Below, one piece after another: positions 60,464 to 64,000 of a stretch of 64,000 bases of DNA. This stretch comes from G963674685 sp964591275 (GTDB lineage Bacteria > Lernaellota > Lernaellaia > JACKCT01): assembly GCA_964591275.1 (NCBI GenBank), contig CAZQAE010000013.1, positions 1-64,000 on the forward strand. The letters are read 5' to 3'. Numbering within the stretch: position 1 is the first letter of the stretch; each line of letters begins with the position of its first letter. The notes under the pieces were generated by a model. It saw only the letters and a program-made list of their open reading frames with translations, was not told the origin of the DNA and did no database searches. A program made the position numbers and the translations under genes.

Positions 60464-60885
60464 GATCGCCCCCGCTTCAAAATATCAATCGAATGCTTTA
60501 AGACGCCGCGCTGAAATAGCCGAGATCATTGTCATGTATCAACGAGCGCGATGATGATCCAGTCCGCGGGAATAATCAAGGATAGCCCGACTTACTCGCG
60601 GGAAGTGGGCATGTGACGAAATTTCATTTCCGTCCCGTAGGGACAAAGCGAAATTAGGCCCCCGATTTATCGGGGGTTTACGTGGCTTAACTGGGAAATC
60701 GCGTCCCTTCGGGACGCTAGAATTGTCTTTACACGAGTACTGAGAGGATATATTTGCCTTGACTTCAATCGTCCCTATGGGACGGAAAATCGTGTTGTTC
60801 GTCCCATTCCCGCCGCCTGAAACGACGGGCTATTTTCAGTTGTCCCTACGGGACCGCCAGTCGCCATTTCATAATTGCTGACGGA
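60464..60885. other. intergenic region carrying a hairpin array
   Basis: These 422 bases separate the caspase-like gene from the esterase gene, both on the minus strand. Most of it (60632-60854) is taken up by palindromic elements described separately. I see no gene, and no clear promoter for the caspase gene near 60470-60600. Confidence 0.6.
60632..60854. repeat. array of GTCCC/GGGAC palindromes and one terminator-like hairpin
   Basis: Four palindromes of one type: GTCCCGTAGGGAC (60632-60644), GCGTCCCTTCGGGACGC (60701-60717), CGTCCCTATGGGACG (60770-60784) and GTCCCTACGGGAC (60842-60854). A fifth hairpin, CCCCCGA/TCGGGGG (60659-60676) with TTT behind it, lies between them. They resemble dispersed REP-like intergenic elements. 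The spacing is irregular (about 60-70 bp). Confidence 0.8.
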
Positions 60886-61620
60886 TTAACCACCCAAAAC
60901 TTTCGCCAGCCAGACGGAGGCGGGTTCGATTTTATTGTAAAGCAACGAGTGATCCACGCCGGGGACCACCGCGTATTCAACCTTGGCGCCACGGTCGCCA
61001 AGATGCTTCGCCAGTCGTTTGGCCTTATCCTGATTGAATCCACGGTCTTTCTGCCCGGCGAGAAGGAAAACATGCAGACCCTCGGGTTTTTGCGCGCCAA
61101 CCAAACTCAATCCGCCACCCACCGCGACGCACGCATAAAAACGCGACGGATATTTTAAAGCCATTCTCAAGGCCATGGACGCACCGGAACTGTATCCGAC
61201 AATGGCGATTCTTTGTCCGTTGACCTTGTGCGTCGCAATGATTTGCTCCAATAAATGCAGCAGATAGCTTTCGTCGTCTTGGCCGGTCCATGTGGAAACG
61301 ACGCGCTCCCGCCGCTTTTTCATCGGCGCCTGCGGAGCCAAAATGTGGAAATTTTCCATACCCTTTTGAAGCCGCCACACCGTCGCCGCGGATAAAGCCT
61401 GTCCGTCGTAACCATGCAGGACCAGGATTAATGGGGCCGGTTCGTTTTCACTTTTCGCCGGATGCATCACATACATCCTGTCTCGGTTGCCATCAAGAAA
61501 ATGAAAATTCTCGCCCACTTTCGGTCCGCATGAGCCGGCGGCGATGATCAGCGCAGCAGACGCAGCCATCAGCAACATGGGAATAACGAAGCGCTTGAAA
61601 TGGCCTTTCATTACTTGCAT
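60886..61620 (-). CDS. alpha/beta-hydrolase lipoprotein (esterase/depolymerase-like)
   Basis: The product has 244 residues. A signal peptide with lipobox IIAAGSC (Cys31) precedes the domain. The oxyanion HG is in LILVLHGYDGQ, the nucleophile Ser in IVGYSSGASMA, the acid near LLAGQKDRGF and the His in PGVDHSLLYN. This is the layout of polyhydroxybutyrate-depolymerase/feruloyl-esterase (LpqC-like) or phospholipase/carboxylesterase proteins. Its ATG overlaps the stop of mutY by 1 bp (TGATG). An in-frame ATG three codons later is the alternative start. Confidence 0.85.
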   Translation of the reverse strand: MQVMKGHFKRFVIPMLLMAASAALIIAAGSCGPKVGENFHFLDGNRDRMYVMHPAKSENEPAPLILVLHGYDGQALSAATVWRLQKGMENFHILAPQAPMKKRRERVVSTWTGQDDESYLLHLLEQIIATHKVNGQRIAIVGYSSGASMALRMALKYPSRFYACVAVGGGLSLVGAQKPEGLHVFLLAGQKDRGFNQDKAKRLAKHLGDRGAKVEYAVVPGVDHSLLYNKIEPASVWLAKVLGG

Positions 61621-62708
61621 CAGGCTTCCTTCCGTTCAAAAAATAGCCGCCAAATTTTTTTGTTGGCCGCAGGTTGCGCGTATTGACGAATTTTGGGGAG
61701 CGAAACGAAAAGACCTTCGGTCGCGGTTTTCGGTTTCGGCCCGGTTCCCCGGACAATAAAAGGATGAAGCTGTACCTTGAAGCTAGTGTATGCGTGCTGA
61801 ACGATGGGGAGAGTTTCCACCGGATGTACGGACCTGCCCAGCTCTTCACGAAATTCCCTGATGACCGCATCCACCGGGCTTTCCCCAACATCCACCTTTC
61901 CGCCGGGAAGCTCCCACAGGCCGGCGAAAAGCCCATGATTCGGTCGCCTTTGAAGATATACGGCGCCGTTGCGCAACCAGATGCCCACGACCACGTCGAT
62001 GGATTTCAGGCTTTTCCGCTTTCTCAACGGAAGCCGCCCGGGGTCGCCCGCCGCGTAAGCCGCGCAGAATCGTGCGATGGGGCATTCGGTGCATTTCGGG
62101 TTGGTTTTCATGCACACTGCCGTCGCCAGGTCCATGATCGCCTGAACCGAATCTCCAGGGTGTTTTTTGGAAATCAGAACAAGTCCCTCAACACGCATTC
62201 TTTCCACCGCCTGCGCTTTGGTCGCGTCGCCTTCCATGCCCAGGAAGCGAAAGAGAACGCGCCGCACCAGGCCGTCAATGGCCACGCGGCGGCGCCCATC
62301 GACAATGGCCGCCAGCGCCGCCGCGGTATAGGACCCGACGCCGGGCAGAGTGCGCCATTCACTTTCGCCAACGGGAAACACGCCGCGCCTTTCCCCGACG
62401 ATTATCCCGGCCGCTTTATGAAGCGAAAGCGCCCGCGAGTAATATCCCAGGCCCTCCCACAGCTTCATGACCTTATCCGGGCTTGCGGCGACCAGTGAGT
62501 TGATATCCGGCAGGGCCAAAAGCCAGCGCTCGTAATAGGGGATGACAGCGCCGACCGTCGTCTGTTGCAACATCGCTTCAGCAACCCATATGGCATAAGG
62601 ATCGCGCCTTTTGCGCCAGGGCAAATCCCGTCCGTGTCGCTTGTACCAGCGCAGTAGGCGTTCCGAGGGATTGCCCTTGGCGGCCTTTGATTCGCGCGTG
62701 GCTTTCAT
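61620..62708 (-). CDS. mutY: adenine DNA glycosylase MutY with intact-looking Nudix box
   Basis: The product has 362 residues. It removes adenine mispaired with 8-oxoguanine. It has the catalytic Glu in WVAEAMLQQTTVGAVIPYYE and the helix-hairpin-helix LPGVGSYTAAALAAI. The catalytic Asp is in RRVAIDGLVRRV, where the almost invariant Asn of DGNV is Leu. The [4Fe-4S] cluster is in CMKTNPKCTECPIARFC. The C-terminal MutT-like domain contains GGKVDVGESPVDAV + IREFREELG, a complete Nudix box, though this box is often degenerate in MutY. It overlaps aspartate kinase by 4 bp and the esterase by 1 bp. Confidence 0.94.
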   Translation of the reverse strand: MKATRESKAAKGNPSERLLRWYKRHGRDLPWRKRRDPYAIWVAEAMLQQTTVGAVIPYYERWLLALPDINSLVAASPDKVMKLWEGLGYYSRALSLHKAAGIIVGERRGVFPVGESEWRTLPGVGSYTAAALAAIVDGRRRVAIDGLVRRVLFRFLGMEGDATKAQAVERMRVEGLVLISKKHPGDSVQAIMDLATAVCMKTNPKCTECPIARFCAAYAAGDPGRLPLRKRKSLKSIDVVVGIWLRNGAVYLQRRPNHGLFAGLWELPGGKVDVGESPVDAVIREFREELGRSVHPVETLPIVQHAYTSFKVQLHPFIVRGTGPKPKTATEGLFVSLPKIRQYAQPAANKKIWRLFFERKEA

Positions 62709-63949
62709 TTATTGGGAAATGTCTCGGCCTGATCCGGGGGTTGGTCCAGCGAAAAAGCGGTGTGCAAAGCGCGGACCGCCTCATCAGCAAGCGCCTGCTC
62801 GATGATGCAGGATATTTTTATTTCGCTGGTCGCAAGCATTTTAATGCCGACACCGACCTCCGCCAGGGAAGCAAACATGGTTGAAGCGACGCCGGCGCTG
62901 CTTCGGATTCCCTGGCCGACGATCGATATCTTCGCCAGATCTTCGACGCTTTCGACGTTCACCGCGCCCAGGCCTCCGCCGATTTTCCGGCACAGGGCCA
63001 GAGCCTGATCGTGGTCCTTTTTTGGAATGGTGAACGAAAGGTCCGTGAAGCCGTCCGTGCTGGAATTTTGTATGATCAAATCCACATCAATGCCCGCTTC
63101 GTTGATAGAACTGAATATTTTTTGCGGCGCTCCTATCAGGTCGGGAATGCCGATGAAGCGTATGGCAATGACGTCCTTTTCGCAGGTGATGCCTCGAACG
63201 ACAACGTCTTCCATGTTTTCTCCCGGTGCAATGATGAGTGTCCCCGGCCGCTCGTTGAAGCTCGACCGGACCGACAGGCGTACATTATATTTCGACGCAA
63301 GAAAAACGGCTCGGGGATGAAGAACCTTCGCGCCGAGAGATGCCATTTCGAGCATTTCGTCATATGAGATTTCTTTGAGCTTGCGTGCATCCGGGCAGAT
63401 TCTCGGATCCGCGCTGAAGATGCCTTCCACATCCGTATAGATCTCGCACAAGTCTGCGGAGGTCGCCGCCGCCAGAGCCGCAGCCGTGGTGTCAGACCCG
63501 CCGCGCCCCAGCGTCGTGAGGTTGCCGCTGCGGTCAACGCCTTGAAATCCGGCCACAACGGCGATGAATCCATCGTCCAAGGCTTTTGTGAGTTCTTCGG
63601 CGTCAATGTCGAGGATTCGTGCGCCTGAAAAATTTGAGTCGGTCGTGATGCGAATCTGGCCACCCAAAAAACTTTTGGCCCGATGCCCCAGATCGGCGAT
63701 GGCCATCGACAGCAAAGATGCGCTGGCCTGCTCACCCGTCGCCATCAAGACATCCAACTCCCGCGCTGGCGGCGTGGCGGCAAGCCGCCCCGACAGCGCG
63801 ATGAGCCGATCCGTCTCACCGGCCATAGCCGAAACGACGATGATCACCTGGCTTTGGCCGGCAGCGTTCACGGCGCTCCGGGCCACCTTCTTGATGCTCT
63901 CGACGCTGCCTAAACTTGTACCGCCGTATTTTCTGACAATGAGAGTCAT
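62705..63949 (-). CDS. lysC: aspartate kinase
   Basis: The product has 414 residues. It phosphorylates aspartate, the first step towards lysine, threonine and methionine. Landmarks are VRKYGGTSLGSVESI, FQGVDRSGNLTTLGRGGSDTTA, YTDVEGIFSADPRI, YDEMLEMASLGAKVLHPRAV, and two C-terminal ACT domains (AIRFIGIPDLIGAPQKIFSS..., KISIVGQGIRSSAGVA...SEIKISCI) that usually bind lysine or threonine for feedback. The length and the ACT pair match the LysC alpha-subunit type. Its ATG overlaps the stop of the gene upstream by 4 bp. Confidence 0.96.
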   Translation of the reverse strand: MTLIVRKYGGTSLGSVESIKKVARSAVNAAGQSQVIIVVSAMAGETDRLIALSGRLAATPPARELDVLMATGEQASASLLSMAIADLGHRAKSFLGGQIRITTDSNFSGARILDIDAEELTKALDDGFIAVVAGFQGVDRSGNLTTLGRGGSDTTAAALAAATSADLCEIYTDVEGIFSADPRICPDARKLKEISYDEMLEMASLGAKVLHPRAVFLASKYNVRLSVRSSFNERPGTLIIAPGENMEDVVVRGITCEKDVIAIRFIGIPDLIGAPQKIFSSINEAGIDVDLIIQNSSTDGFTDLSFTIPKKDHDQALALCRKIGGGLGAVNVESVEDLAKISIVGQGIRSSAGVASTMFASLAEVGVGIKMLATSEIKISCIIEQALADEAVRALHTAFSLDQPPDQAETFPNK

Positions 63950-64000
63950 GGGATCGCGCCGTTTTCGACCATGCGAGGATGGAAATCTTTGAGCGTCGCC
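63946..64000 (-). CDS. C-terminal end of an unidentified gene upstream of lysC
   Basis: A minus frame is open from the window edge to a TGA at 63946-63948, encoding ATLKDFHPRMVENGAIP. It overlaps the lysC start by 4 bp (ATGA), the same coupling seen for the next two genes, which is why I list it. The fragment is too short to identify. Confidence 0.4.
   Translation of the reverse strand, partial: ATLKDFHPRMVENGAIP

Noticed and set aside
1..64000. tRNA, rRNA or complete insertion sequence
   Set aside because: I looked for cloverleaf-like stretches, rRNA segments and transposase ORFs and saw none; a dedicated search (tRNAscan, Infernal) would be decisive.

Overview
The window looks like part of a draft chromosome of a Gram-negative bacterium with a high-GC, delta-proteobacterial style of gene content. 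A run of exactly 100 N at 23824-23923 marks a scaffold gap. The pointers to the organism are many lipoproteins, an outer-membrane barrel, TatB/TatC, and secreted proteins built with long Thr-rich and Asp/Asn-rich linkers, MopE-like Cys/Asp repeats and C-type-lectin-fold 'FGE-sulfatase' domains. This mix is typical of Myxococcota/Bdellovibrionota-like and Lernaellota-like genomes. The lineage is inference only: no rRNA gene or other lineage marker is present.

Layout. 1-2.7 kb: a PocR/PAS/GAF sensor kinase cut by the window edge. 3.2-11.1 kb: acyl-CoA catabolism (crotonase, biotin carboxylase, two overlapping acyl-CoA dehydrogenases), interrupted by a large secreted beta-propeller-like repeat protein. 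11.5-16.6 kb: smc, tatC, tatB. 16.7-22.3 kb: an alkaline-phosphatase-superfamily lipoprotein with a Thr nucleophile, an alpha/beta-hydrolase lipoprotein, dtd, a PEBP lipoprotein, a Dabb protein and an FGE-fold lipoprotein. 22.3-24.0 kb: a decayed zone with a broken Na/Pi cotransporter, a deleted histidine kinase and a ~98-bp tandem repeat array holding the scaffold gap. 24.1-28.3 kb: an Fe-S protein and two FAD oxidases, resembling a GlcDEF or AGPS-like set. 28.5-29.7 kb: an AT-rich three-gene island ending in an HNH nuclease. 29.7-37.0 kb: a complete histidine operon with its own leader peptide and attenuator. 37.1-48.1 kb: a secreted Cys-rich lipoprotein, GH1 and GH57-like enzymes, an SGNH/TPR protein, an enoyl-CoA isomerase-like protein, another FGE-fold protein, and a marR-D-aminoacylase pair. 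48.3-53.1 kb: dnaA, a HAD phosphatase, an ABC exporter and a thioredoxin-fold protein. 53.1-60.9 kb: repeats, an orphan FGE-fold C-terminus, two modular lipoproteins sharing a duplicated N-terminus, an outer-membrane barrel, and a caspase-like protease with EF-hand, coiled coil and DUF1566. 60.9-64 kb: an esterase lipoprotein, mutY, aspartate kinase and the end of one more gene, all overlapping on the minus strand.

How the genes work together. The his operon (hisL-hisG-hisC/HAD-hisB-hisH-hisF-hisA/I/E-hisD) encodes every step from PRPP/ATP to histidine. It includes a HAD domain fused to HisC that can supply the missing histidinol-phosphatase, and a rare-looking HisA-HisI-HisE fusion. Just upstream is a promoter, a 20-codon peptide with six His codons, and mutually exclusive antiterminator and terminator hairpins: a classical histidine attenuator read directly from the sequence.

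The most speculative lead is at 53.6 and 56.9 kb. Two FGE-fold C-termini there show substitutions concentrated at the first two positions of codons that keep C/T in the third. This is the pattern left by adenine mutagenesis of AAY codons in diversity-generating retroelements. No reverse transcriptase lies inside the window.
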